Of a DNA stretch of 40,144 bases, positions 12,201 through 19,878 are shown piece by piece. The translations under genes and the position numbers were made by a program. The DNA lies in IMG/VR virus record IMGVR_UViG_3300034072_002251, positions 1-40,144 of that record, one strand, 5' to 3'. The notes under the pieces are model-generated. The model did no database searches and was not told the origin of the DNA. It saw nothing but the letters and a program-made list of their open reading frames with translations. Position 1 is the stretch's first letter; each line of letters opens with the position of its first letter. This stretch comes from a virus.

Positions 12201-14126
12201 ATGAAGAAGACGAAAGCAGTACAGGGCGGAGTTGCCGGGATCCGTGCGCATTTTCAGGACGCGATGGCGATTCTGAATGATGCGAAGGCGATCGAGGATC
12301 CGGACCCGAATAAGCCGCGCAACGGGATCAAGCCCGGCCAGTGGGACGGCGCGCCGCATGACCGCATGCCGCCGGATTGCCCGGTGACCGTGCTCGGCAA
12401 AAAGGGCGATGCGGTCTATGTGATCTCGGCGATCGGCGAGATGCACGAGGTCACACGCTGGGACCTGCCGACGCTGACCAGCCTTTTCGCACCCTATGTG
12501 AACTATCTGTTCTGGGCCTGGCCGGCATTCGGCAAGGCCGAGCAGGACCCGGAGACGGGCGAGGCGCTGCCGCCCAAGGTCAAGCGCGTGGAGCGCGACA
12601 AAGCAGCCATGGCTCTGATTGCCGAAGCCGGCCGCAAGGGCATCTTTGATCCGCAGAGCAATGTGCGCGGCCGTGGCGGCTGGAAGGCACAGGACAAGTT
12701 CATCTGGCACAATGGCAAGATGCTGTTTTCCGTCGACGTGAAGACGGAAGCCAAAAGCGGACGCGCCCAGGCATGGAACCTGCAGGCGACCAGGCCCGGC
12801 GAATTCGACGGCTATTTCTACGCCCAGGACAGCGAGATCCTGTCGCCCTGGCGCGAGCCTGTCGGTTATCTCGACAGCCCGGCGCATCAAATCCTGCAGG
12901 ATTTGAAAAGCTGGAAATGGGAGCGGCCGACGCTCGACCCGGTCTTGTTCCTCGGCTGGCTGATGAGCGCCTATCTCTCCGGCGCGTTGGAGGTCCGGCC
13001 TATCCTCTTTACCACCGGCGGCGCCGGAACGGGCAAATCGACGCTGCATGGCATTGTGCGCGCGCTGCTCGGATCCGCGCTCTATTCCACAGCCAACACC
13101 ACGGCCGCCGGCATCTATCAGAACATCCGCCAGGACAGCCGGCCGGTCGCGGTCGACGAGTTCGAGCGCAAGGCCGGCGGCACCAAGGAACAGGCGATCG
13201 TCGAGCTCGCCCGCCAGGCCTATTCCGGCGCCAAGGGTTATCGAGGCGGTGCCAATGGCGACGGCACGGAATTCGAGCTGCGCTCAAGCTTCATGTTTTC
13301 CGCCATCCTGCATCCTCACCTCGGCGTGCAGGACCGCACCCGCATGGTGATCCTGAACCTCAACCCGCTGGACAAGAACGGAGCTTCCGAGCAGCCGATC
13401 ATCAAGGAAGAATGGGGGCGGATGCTGCTGCGCCAGGTGATGGACGGCTGGCACGATCTCAATACCTTCGTACTGCCGAAGTGGCGCCGGATCCTGTCCT
13501 CGTCGCGGCTGGCCTTCGATGCCCGCGCGATTGACACCTATGGCACGGTGCTGGCCTGCGCAGAGCTCGCCGTGGGCGAGCTCGGCCTTGTCCAGGCGGG
13601 CTTTCCCTCCTTGGCACCTGGCAGCGCTGAGCTCGATGCCGATTGCCTGGTCGACCTGATCGCGTTCGCGACCGCCGAGGAGCGGGCGGCCCAGATGCCG
13701 AAGTGGCAGGAGGTGATCGAGAAGGTCATGTCTGCGACGCTCGAAATGTATGTCGCCGGACGGAAACCGAGCGTGGGTGAAACGGTCGGCCACCTCGAGC
13801 AGGGGACGGATCTGCTGGATCTGCGCGAGGCGCGCGCCAGGCTTGCCATGATGGGGCTGGGCCTTCGCGACAAGGGCAAGCCCGGGCAGGGCTATTGCCT
13901 GGCGATTCCGAAGAACGACGACAAGCTGAACCGGCTATTCTACGATGGCGAGTTCAACCATGGCGGCTGGACTATGGCGCTAAAACAGGCGCCCGATTCG
14001 ATCGTGCTGCGCGGGCTGGAACGGAAGTTCACCAATGTGGATATCAACCGCCTGACAAAAGACTGCCTGCTGGTGGACCTCGCTGGCTATGATGCGTGGA
14101 CCGGACGGGGCGACGTAGAGGCTTAG
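12201..14126 (+). CDS. Replicative P-loop ATPase/helicase (641 aa)
   Basis: Predicted phage replication ATPase. Walker A is GGAGTGKST (273-281) and a Walker B is RPVAVDEFE (314-322). The general plan, with an N-terminal ~240-residue region followed by an AAA/SF3-like ATPase and a C-terminal helical part, resembles the DUF927/DUF5906-type helicase-like proteins that accompany Toprim primases. It probably unwinds DNA at the phage origin; direct helicase activity is not shown by the sequence. It stands after the GC hairpin, and the ATG at 12201 has no strong ribosome-binding site (GCGCGGGTGCC upstream). Confidence 0.85.
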   Translation: MKKTKAVQGGVAGIRAHFQDAMAILNDAKAIEDPDPNKPRNGIKPGQWDGAPHDRMPPDCPVTVLGKKGDAVYVISAIGEMHEVTRWDLPTLTSLFAPYVNYLFWAWPAFGKAEQDPETGEALPPKVKRVERDKAAMALIAEAGRKGIFDPQSNVRGRGGWKAQDKFIWHNGKMLFSVDVKTEAKSGRAQAWNLQATRPGEFDGYFYAQDSEILSPWREPVGYLDSPAHQILQDLKSWKWERPTLDPVLFLGWLMSAYLSGALEVRPILFTTGGAGTGKSTLHGIVRALLGSALYSTANTTAAGIYQNIRQDSRPVAVDEFERKAGGTKEQAIVELARQAYSGAKGYRGGANGDGTEFELRSSFMFSAILHPHLGVQDRTRMVILNLNPLDKNGASEQPIIKEEWGRMLLRQVMDGWHDLNTFVLPKWRRILSSSRLAFDARAIDTYGTVLACAELAVGELGLVQAGFPSLAPGSAELDADCLVDLIAFATAEERAAQMPKWQEVIEKVMSATLEMYVAGRKPSVGETVGHLEQGTDLLDLREARARLAMMGLGLRDKGKPGQGYCLAIPKNDDKLNRLFYDGEFNHGGWTMALKQAPDSIVLRGLERKFTNVDINRLTKDCLLVDLAGYDAWTGRGDVEA

Positions 14127-14161
14127 CCTACCCCCTTGCCCGCGCCCTGGTGCAGCGCTAG

Positions 14162-14407
14162 ATGCCCTTCATGAGCATCCACCCACCCGGCAAGCCCCTC
14201 GACCATCCCGACCGCTTCCTCGACTGCCAGCAGGCACTTGAGCCGGCATTCCAGAACGTGGTGGAGCGCGCCACGGCAGCCGGCTGGGAAGAAGTCGAAG
14301 TTGTCGCGGCACTCGTGACACTGGCGGATCACCACATGTTGGCCCGGGGCGAAAACATTGCCCTCGACGAATTGCTAGCCGATCTGCGCCGGCGGTTGGG
14401 CCGATGA
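14162..14407 (+). CDS. Hypothetical protein (81 aa)
   Basis: No characterised family. The N-terminus (MSIHPPGKPLDHPDRFLDCQ) followed by a helical body looks like a small protein found often in rhizobial phages and chromosomes, but I could not check this. Starts at 14162 and 14171 are both possible. The stop overlaps the next start (ATGA). Confidence 0.75.
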   Translation: MPFMSIHPPGKPLDHPDRFLDCQQALEPAFQNVVERATAAGWEEVEVVAALVTLADHHMLARGENIALDELLADLRRRLGR

Positions 14408-14676
14408 CTGTTATCGTCATGCCCGACGGGCGGCGTTTCAGGCCCGTGCAGTGGCACGACGCACATATCCGCACCATTCCGCACCATACCACCGCCGTCG
14501 CATCCTGCCGCGCCTGTGGCAGCTTGCGCGAGATCCCGGCCGAGGTGATCCGCACTGATGCAAACAGCTCGCGCAGCATTAGCCAAGCGGCGGCCCGGCT
14601 GCGCTGCTCGAGCTGCGGGGCACGCGATGCGGATCTTATGTTCGGAGATTATGGAGGCGAGCCGCCGGCGCTGTAA
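14404..14676 (+). CDS. Small zinc-ribbon-like protein (90 aa)
   Basis: Two CxxC pairs (CRACGS in the middle, CSSCGA near the C-terminus) separated by about 33 residues form a candidate zinc ribbon, with a basic N-terminal part rich in His. Such a fold may bind nucleic acid. It is the last gene of the rightward early operon. Its 3' end overlaps the convergent HTH gene by 28 bases. Confidence 0.75.
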   Translation: MTVIVMPDGRRFRPVQWHDAHIRTIPHHTTAVASCRACGSLREIPAEVIRTDANSSRSISQAAARLRCSSCGARDADLMFGDYGGEPPAL

Positions 14677-14873
14677 GGCTCAAGCCCTGCCAGCAGTGCA
14701 GCGCAAGCCAGGTCCGTCTGCTTCTGCGCAGTGCCGCCCTTTTCGAATTGCGAGATTCGGTCGAACGTGACGCCTAGGAGCGCGGCCGCATCTGCCTTGT
14801 GGCCATGACCGGTGCGGACCTTGCCCGCCGCCTGCATGGCTTCCAGCCATCCCTTAAAATCGTCTGCCGTCAT
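14649..14873 (-). CDS. Small HTH regulator downstream of ardC (74 aa)
   Basis: An Xre-like helix-turn-helix at about 25-60 (HKADAAALLGVTFDRISQFE) with the tail TDLACAALLAGLEPY, common in small phage regulators. AGGAGAG lies upstream of the ATG at 14873. It reads leftward, 107 bases after the ArdC gene in the same direction, and no minus-strand T-run separates them, so the two may form one operon with this protein as its autoregulator. It is antisense to any rightward readthrough from the early operon. Confidence 0.8.
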   Translation of the reverse strand: MTADDFKGWLEAMQAAGKVRTGHGHKADAAALLGVTFDRISQFEKGGTAQKQTDLACAALLAGLEPYSAGGSPP

Positions 14874-14940
14874 GGTTCCGCTCTCCTGGTCGTCGTGTTA
14901 AACAGGTTCGTCCTTTCGTGAGGACCGCCCGGAAACGGGC

Positions 14941-14982
14941 CGAAAGCCGGGCGCTGGCAAAACCGCCCGGCTTTCGCTTTTT
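14941..14982 (+). terminator. Intrinsic terminator of the rightward early operon
   Basis: On the plus strand a perfect 13-bp stem (CGAAAGCCGGGCG 14941-14953 with CGCCCGGCTTTCG 14964-14976) and a 10-nt loop are followed by CTTTTT. It would stop rightward transcripts arriving from 14676 before they reach the ArdC gene. On the minus strand no T-run follows the stem. Confidence 0.88.
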
Positions 14983-15961
14983 AGAATGCAAAGGCCAGCT
15001 GTGAAGCCTTGCCGGCCGGCGCTGCAGCGATCGCGGCCGATCGTTCCTGCAGGAAGGTTTCCAGCGGTTCCGCTGCAGCCTTGAGCGCCCGCTCGCGGAT
15101 GAAGTCAAGCACCTTTTGTGCCTCCGATGCTGCCCGATAGAATGCGCGGCTGTCGCCCTTGAGCACCTTGATCCAGCTGGCAATGTATTCCGGATGCTGG
15201 AGGTTACCGGCGACGCCGAATTCCATGCATAGGAACGCGGCCGACAGCTCGGCGACCAGTTCCTCGAATGCATAGGCGTTGTCACCGAAGCGCTTGCCGA
15301 AAGTCCGGTTCAGGCGCTTTTCATGTCCCGTCGAGTGGGCGAATTCGTGAAAAGCGGTCGCCTTGTAATGCCCGATCGTGCTGAAAGCCTCCGGCGCCGG
15401 CATGCGGACAAAATCTTGCATCGGCTGGTAGAAAGCCCGATCGCCGCCATGCTGCAGGGCAACGCCGATCACGTCAGCAAGCTCGGCGACGTCGCCGGGG
15501 ATCTCTGAGGGCTTGGCGATCGCAGAAGTGTCGAGCTCGATGCCGGCGACCTGGTCGATGTTGAAGACGGTATAGGCCTTGATGATGAAGTGTTCGACCT
15601 TGCCATTCTCATTGACGCGGCCGCGCTCTTCGTCGGTCTTGGGCTCGCGCTCGATCTTCGACATGAAATAAACCTGCTCGCCCTTCGACCCCTTGATGAC
15701 AGAGCCGCCGGCTGCCTTGATCTGCTTGAACGTTGCGAAGGCCGGCACCTGCCAACCGTTATCGATGCAAACGCAATAGAGCATGATCGTATTTACGCCT
15801 CGGTATGCCGATTCCGTCGTGAAATTGAACGGCATGGACGCGATCGGCGCGCCGGCCGACTTCCAGGGGCGAACCCAGGCGGCGACACCCTTCTCGAGGT
15901 CGGCGAGGATCTTGTCGGTGATGCGCTGATAGGGGGAAACGGTCTCGATCTTCTTGGTCAT
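14981..15961 (-). CDS. ardC: ArdC-type antirestriction protein (326 aa)
   Basis: Two-domain protein of the ArdC family. The N-terminal half (about 8-135) has the ssDNA-binding-type region (YQRITDKILADLEKGVAAWV, AYRGVNTIMLYCV, GSKGEQVYFMSKIE). The C-terminal half is a zincin metallopeptidase-like domain with HEFAHSTGH (205-213) and a downstream acid EELVAE (Glu238). ArdC proteins on plasmids and phages bind single-stranded DNA and protect incoming DNA from type I restriction. The ATG at 15961 has AGGA 11 bases upstream; the longer reading to 16069 would cover the operator and was rejected. It is transcribed from its own leftward promoter. Confidence 0.92.
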   Translation of the reverse strand: MTKKIETVSPYQRITDKILADLEKGVAAWVRPWKSAGAPIASMPFNFTTESAYRGVNTIMLYCVCIDNGWQVPAFATFKQIKAAGGSVIKGSKGEQVYFMSKIEREPKTDEERGRVNENGKVEHFIIKAYTVFNIDQVAGIELDTSAIAKPSEIPGDVAELADVIGVALQHGGDRAFYQPMQDFVRMPAPEAFSTIGHYKATAFHEFAHSTGHEKRLNRTFGKRFGDNAYAFEELVAELSAAFLCMEFGVAGNLQHPEYIASWIKVLKGDSRAFYRAASEAQKVLDFIRERALKAAAEPLETFLQERSAAIAAAPAGKASQLAFAF

Positions 15962-16018
15962 TGGAGGATTCCTTTTCGTGAGGTTGCCACCGGCTGGCAT
16001 CCGGTGTTGAGTTATTAA

Positions 16019-16062
16019 ATACCGAATAATTCGGTATATGTCAATCCCATATACCGAATTAT
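16019..16062. promoter_or_regulatory. Palindromic operator upstream of ardC
   Basis: ATACCGAATAATTCGGTAT (16019-16037) is a perfect palindrome with 8-bp arms. A second ATACCGAA at 16051-16058 has a degenerate partner. The AT-rich surroundings contain the likely ardC promoter. The pair of sites, 32 bp apart, is a plausible target of the small HTH protein encoded by the last gene of the operon. The stretch 16063-16355 shows no convincing gene; it holds a CTCTTCCCCC/GGGGGGAGAG hairpin (16133-16159). Confidence 0.75.
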
Positions 16063-16355
16063 TTTGCATTTAATTTCTTCGATACCCTCGCCCTGGTCGT
16101 CTCTCAAGTCGATCGCCGCGCCTCCCATTTAACTCTTCCCCCGCCCCGAGGGGGGAGAGAAAGCGGAGCCCGCGCCACGTTGGCGATGGCCGCAGGGGAG
16201 CCATGACACCCCAAGACAGGCCGAGACCTGCGGCATTCGAGCGCCGGTGCGTGAAAAGGCGCGGGCACTTAACGCAGCCGAGGCCGTGTGCAGGATGCCG
16301 GTGGCGGCGATTGCGGCCTGCCATCCGGGTGCGGGTGGTGTCAGTCTCTCCGGTC

Positions 16356-16594
16356 TGTAGGTTCGATGTAGGCCGGATGTAGGCGAAAATGTAGGTTCGA
16401 ATTCCAAGGAAAATCAGAGACATGACGTGTTTGCCTACGAACCTACAGGCCAATGACTGCTTTTTCGCGCGCGCGCGCATGCGTCACGTGAGAGGAGAGA
16501 GATGTAGGTTTGTAGGTCATAGGTATATGTTCCTGATTTCGCTGGCAGATCGAGCCTACAAATCGACCTACATCCTGCCGACATCCGACCTACA
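16356..16594. repeat. Array of TGTAGG/CCTACA boxes before the terminase genes
   Basis: Direct TGTAGG boxes lie at 16356, 16367, 16378 and 16390 (11, 11 and 12 bp apart, about one helical turn); inverted boxes at 16434 (CCTACG) and 16442; direct boxes at 16503 and 16511 (plus ATAGG at 16519); inverted boxes at 16555, 16567 and 16589. A run of alternating CG (about 16467-16478) sits in the centre. The stretch is non-coding and directly precedes the terminase genes. A packaging (pac/cos) site or a replication origin bound by a DNA-binding protein is the likely function. Confidence 0.8.
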
Positions 16595-16630
16595 GACCGC
16601 CGATCGAATAAAGAAACCGGGGAATATCGG

Positions 16631-17332
16631 ATGACGGGCGACGACGGCCGGAATTTGGGGCTTCAAGGGGCACACACGCCGGGCGAAAATTCCGCCGAGG
16701 CCGACCAGGCGCGAGCGGCAAAGGTCGGATCCGTGAAGGCGATGGCCGAGGCAGCAATCGGCGACCTGGTCGGCCAGATGATGCAGCGCGACGACGAGGC
16801 CGAGCAGGTTTCCCTGATGCTGGACGAAGCCGACGAGCAACTCGCTCTCTTCCGTGGGCCGGTGCGGCATGTCGCGGAACAAATCGATCGCTCGCGGAAA
16901 GGGCCAGGGCGGCCCAAGGGATCGAAGAACAAGGCCTCTGCCGAGTTCGCCGACGTGCTGCAGCGCATGGGCTACCGGCATCCCGGCCTCAACCTTGCGG
17001 CCATGGCCAATGCCGAGCCGGCGGCGCTGGCGATCGAGTTGGGCCTGTTGCCGGAGCCGCCGGAGGGTGTCGAGGCCTATGACTGGCTAGTCGCCTTGGT
17101 CGAGGCCGGCAAGCTGCAGCGCGACGCCGCGCGTGATCTGATGGTGAAGGCCTACGATATACTCGGCAAAGCCAATGCCGAGCTCATGCCGTATTTCGAG
17201 AGCAAGGCTCCGACGAAGGTCAACGTCGACAAGAAATCCGTCCTGGGCGTGATGGTAATCGGCGACATGACGGCACCCAGCCATACCGAACGCAAGACGC
17301 TCGACCTGACGAAATTCGATGCGCCCGAATAA
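16631..17332 (+). CDS. terS: Probable terminase small subunit (233 aa)
   Basis: First late gene. Position directly before the large terminase and after the box array suggests it recognises the packaging site. The visible features are a helical N-terminal region, an AT-hook-like basic motif GRPKGSKNKAS (residues 92-102) and a second helical half rich in Ala and Leu. No clear family motif for TerS exists, so the call rests mainly on context. The ATG at 16631 is preceded by GGGGAATATCGG, a weak ribosome-binding site. A 359-bp gap separates it from the large subunit. Confidence 0.7.
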   Translation: MTGDDGRNLGLQGAHTPGENSAEADQARAAKVGSVKAMAEAAIGDLVGQMMQRDDEAEQVSLMLDEADEQLALFRGPVRHVAEQIDRSRKGPGRPKGSKNKASAEFADVLQRMGYRHPGLNLAAMANAEPAALAIELGLLPEPPEGVEAYDWLVALVEAGKLQRDAARDLMVKAYDILGKANAELMPYFESKAPTKVNVDKKSVLGVMVIGDMTAPSHTERKTLDLTKFDAPE

Positions 17333-17691
17333 GGAAATCAACGGGTTAGCCGTGCGACATGGTCGCGGTATGGTCGCACGATAGCCAAGCCATTGAAAAC
17401 AAACAGGTTCGCGATGATCGCAAATCATCGGAACCGTTTGACCTCGGCACCATTTCGGCCGGCAGGTCGGCGGCCGCTCCCCGATCGGCAGGGGGTGCCC
17501 TCGCGTGCGGGCGCAGGCGCGCGCGGAAAGGTTTCAAAATACGGAACCGGCCTGCCCCCCATGGGGGTCGGTTGTCACACACACCGGCCTTTCTCGTTTG
17601 CCTGACTGAACCCACCGGCCGCCGATCAAAACTTGTCCCTCAAGAGGCGGGCGCGGGCGCGCGTCCTCGCGGCTTATGGAGGGCCGAGGGT
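17333..17691 (+). other. Non-coding gap between the terminase genes with two hairpins
   Basis: No gene is supported here, although one frame is open into the large terminase. A strong hairpin lies at 17406-17435 (GGTTC/GAACC and CGATGAT/ATCATCG, one bulged base, 5-nt loop). A second is centred on CCCCCATGGGGG (17556-17567), with flanking AACCG/CGGTT. ATGGTCGC occurs twice at 17358-17381. Roles as RNase processing sites, a late promoter or part of the packaging signal are all possible. Confidence 0.5.
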
Positions 17692-19293
17692 ATGGGTATC
17701 AATATCAGGCATTACGAGCCGCCGGGGCCAGTCGGTGCTGCCTTCATCAATTCGCGCGGACCGCTCGATTTCATCATGGGCCCGGCGGGATCGGGCAAGA
17801 CGGTCTGCTCTGTCGTGAAGGGGCCGCGCCTGGCGGCCAGCTACATGCCGGTGTGTCGGGACGGGTGGGTGCGGTTCAAGCAAGTCGTGGTGCGTAACAC
17901 CTATCGCGATTTCGCCCGAACCTATCTGGCCTCCTGGTATGAGATGTTTCCGGAGGCGCATCCCTGGACTATCAGCCACGAGGGCGGGCAGGACCGACCG
18001 ATCAAGCACCGCCTGCAGTGGGAGGTCGAGCGCGGCCGCGACAAGATCAAGATCGATTTCACCCTGGAGACGGGCGCGATCGGCGACCACAATATCGAGC
18101 AATTCGTCAAGGGCTACGAAGTCTCTGCCGCCAGTGGCAACGAATGCGACCTTCTCGATCCGAATGTGCATGGCCTGCTGTTTCAGCGTACCGGCCGTTA
18201 TCCGCCGGTCGAACAGATCGCGCCGGCCGAGCTTGATCGGGTGTCGCGGGACGGGCGCCAAGCCATGCGGGATATGGGTCTGCAGGTCGAGGATGATGAG
18301 CCGGTGCTGCCGCGCGTCTACTGGGGGGACATGAACCCGCCGGATGTTGATCACCAGATCCTGCAGGATTGCGGCTATGGTGAACACCTGGACAAGCGGA
18401 AGCCCGGATACAAGCTTTTCCACCAGCCGGGCGGCCTGGACAAGGCAGCTGAAAACCGCAAGGGCAAGCCTCGATCATCCTACGAGCTCGAGGCGGCAAC
18501 CCAGCCCGAGCACCTGGTGCGCCGCATGGTGCATGGCCTGCCGGGCTATGTGATGGACGGCAAGCCGGTCTATCCCGAATTCAATCAGCGGATTCACGTT
18601 TCCGATTCCCCGCTCGACCCGATCCCGGGCGTGCCGTTGTCGTTCGGTGCCGACGCCGGTGGATCTCCGGCCGCGACCATCGGGCAGTTCCTTCCGAATG
18701 GCCAGCTGCGCCTACTTGCCGAGATCTGCGCCGAGCCGGGAACCGGGCCGTCGCGCTTTTCCCAGATCGTCTATGAACTGCTGATAGAGCGGTTCGCCGG
18801 CTTCGCCTTTCGTGAGGCCTTCGGCGACCCTGCCGCCTTCTACGGCGCCGACACCAAGAACGGCGAGCTGCACTGGATGGGCACGGTGAGCAAGGCGCTC
18901 TCGCTCAACATCATGCCGACGGAAACGAACGAGCCGGCCATCCGCCAGGACGCGGTGCGCTGGTATCTGACCGGCATGATCGATGGCAATACGCCGCGTA
19001 TGATTGCCGACCCGCGTTGCAAAATCCTCATCGGGGGATTTGCCTCGCACTACAAGCTGACGAAGCAGGCCTCGGTCGGCGGAACCGACAATCTCGCCGT
19101 CGTCAAGAACCGCTATTCGCATCCGCAGGACGCTCTCCAGTACATGTGCCTCGGCCATCGCGGCCTGCCGGGAGTGATCAGCGATGCTGCCCAGCTCGGC
19201 CGCGCCGGCAACGTCATGTCGATGCAGACGATCCGTGACAGGAAGGCAGCCCAGCAAGGCCCAAAGCGGGATTTCAACGTATGGGACTGCTGA
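17692..19293 (+). CDS. terL: Terminase large subunit (533 aa)
   Basis: DNA packaging motor ATPase and nuclease. Walker A is GPAGSGKT (30-37); the Walker B-like acid follows a GYEVSAASGNECDLLD segment (around Glu151); the C-terminal RNase H-like nuclease begins with LSFGADAGGSPAA (Asp321). The segment PGYVMDGKPVYPEFN is typical of phage large terminases. The ATG at 17692 has GGAGG upstream; the frame is open much further, but that region is non-coding in character. Its last 13 bases overlap the next gene. Confidence 0.95.
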   Translation: MGINIRHYEPPGPVGAAFINSRGPLDFIMGPAGSGKTVCSVVKGPRLAASYMPVCRDGWVRFKQVVVRNTYRDFARTYLASWYEMFPEAHPWTISHEGGQDRPIKHRLQWEVERGRDKIKIDFTLETGAIGDHNIEQFVKGYEVSAASGNECDLLDPNVHGLLFQRTGRYPPVEQIAPAELDRVSRDGRQAMRDMGLQVEDDEPVLPRVYWGDMNPPDVDHQILQDCGYGEHLDKRKPGYKLFHQPGGLDKAAENRKGKPRSSYELEAATQPEHLVRRMVHGLPGYVMDGKPVYPEFNQRIHVSDSPLDPIPGVPLSFGADAGGSPAATIGQFLPNGQLRLLAEICAEPGTGPSRFSQIVYELLIERFAGFAFREAFGDPAAFYGADTKNGELHWMGTVSKALSLNIMPTETNEPAIRQDAVRWYLTGMIDGNTPRMIADPRCKILIGGFASHYKLTKQASVGGTDNLAVVKNRYSHPQDALQYMCLGHRGLPGVISDAAQLGRAGNVMSMQTIRDRKAAQQGPKRDFNVWDC

Positions 19294-19703
19294 GGTCCGT
19301 CTCGCCGGCGAGCCTCGACGATTGCCTTGAGGCGGCCGGCTCGCGTGCGCTCGCACGCAAGGCGCTGATCTGGCAGCGCGAGAAGGGCGACAGCCTGGCC
19401 ATCTTCGACGATGACGAGCTTGTCGCCGTTGCCTTCCTCGTGCCGATGGAGGGGCGCCTCGAATTCTGCCTCGCCTTACGTGCGGGCGCACGCGCGAGGA
19501 TGTTGCCGCTCTGCCGCTATGCCCACTTAACGCTTTCCCGCCTCGCCGAGACTGGTGCCGTCATCACTTGCCATGTCTGGGCCGGCAATACCGCCGGTCA
19601 ACGCATGGCGCGCCTGGTGGGCTTTTCGCCCGACCAGGGAACGTTATGGAGGTGGGCTGGTCATGGCGAAGGTCGTCAAGGGACTGTTCGGCGGGGGCGA
19701 TGA
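19281..19703 (+). CDS. GNAT-like small virion-region protein (140 aa)
   Basis: Pattern LAIFDDDELVAVAFLVPMEG, then ITCHVWAGNTAGQRMARLVG, resembles a GNAT acetyltransferase fold (beta strands, then the acetyl-CoA-binding R/Q-x-x-G-x-G/A region, here weak). Proteins of this type are common next to terminase or portal genes in podovirus-type phages of Proteobacteria; substrate unknown. It overlaps the terminase end by 13 bases and its own end overlaps the next gene by 41 bases. Confidence 0.75.
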   Translation: MGLLRSVSPASLDDCLEAAGSRALARKALIWQREKGDSLAIFDDDELVAVAFLVPMEGRLEFCLALRAGARARMLPLCRYAHLTLSRLAETGAVITCHVWAGNTAGQRMARLVGFSPDQGTLWRWAGHGEGRQGTVRRGR

Positions 19704-19878
19704 CGGCGCCGCGAAAAAGGAGGCCGCAAAGAGCCGGCAGCTTCAGCAGGTTGCGAATGACCGGCAGCTGGCAGAGCTGAACCGCAAGGATACGGCGGTC
19801 GCGGCCTCACGCCGGGCGCCGCGCGGCCGTCGTCTCTTCGAAGATGGCCCGACCTCTTCGGATGCGGTGCTCAACTGA
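19663..19878 (+). CDS. Small hypothetical protein before portal (71 aa)
   Basis: A charged helical protein (MAKVVKGLFGGGDDGAAKKE, ELNRKDTAVAASRRAPRGRR) of unknown function, typical in position of a small gene preceding the portal. GGAGG lies upstream of the ATG. It overlaps the GNAT-like gene in another frame and its stop overlaps the portal ATG. Confidence 0.78.
   Translation: MAKVVKGLFGGGDDGAAKKEAAKSRQLQQVANDRQLAELNRKDTAVAASRRAPRGRRLFEDGPTSSDAVLN

Noticed and set aside
16070-16480. Possible minus-strand small proteins upstream of the terminase genes
   Set aside because: The frames overlap the box array and a hairpin, are low in coding bias and lack ribosome-binding sites. A phrase resembling other hypothetical proteins (GILHTASAALSARAFSRTG) may reflect a conserved non-coding sequence.
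17359-17691. In-frame 5' extension of the large terminase
   Set aside because: The stretch has composition unlike coding DNA, contains strong hairpins, and the ATG at 17692 has GGAGG and starts a typical terminase N-terminus.
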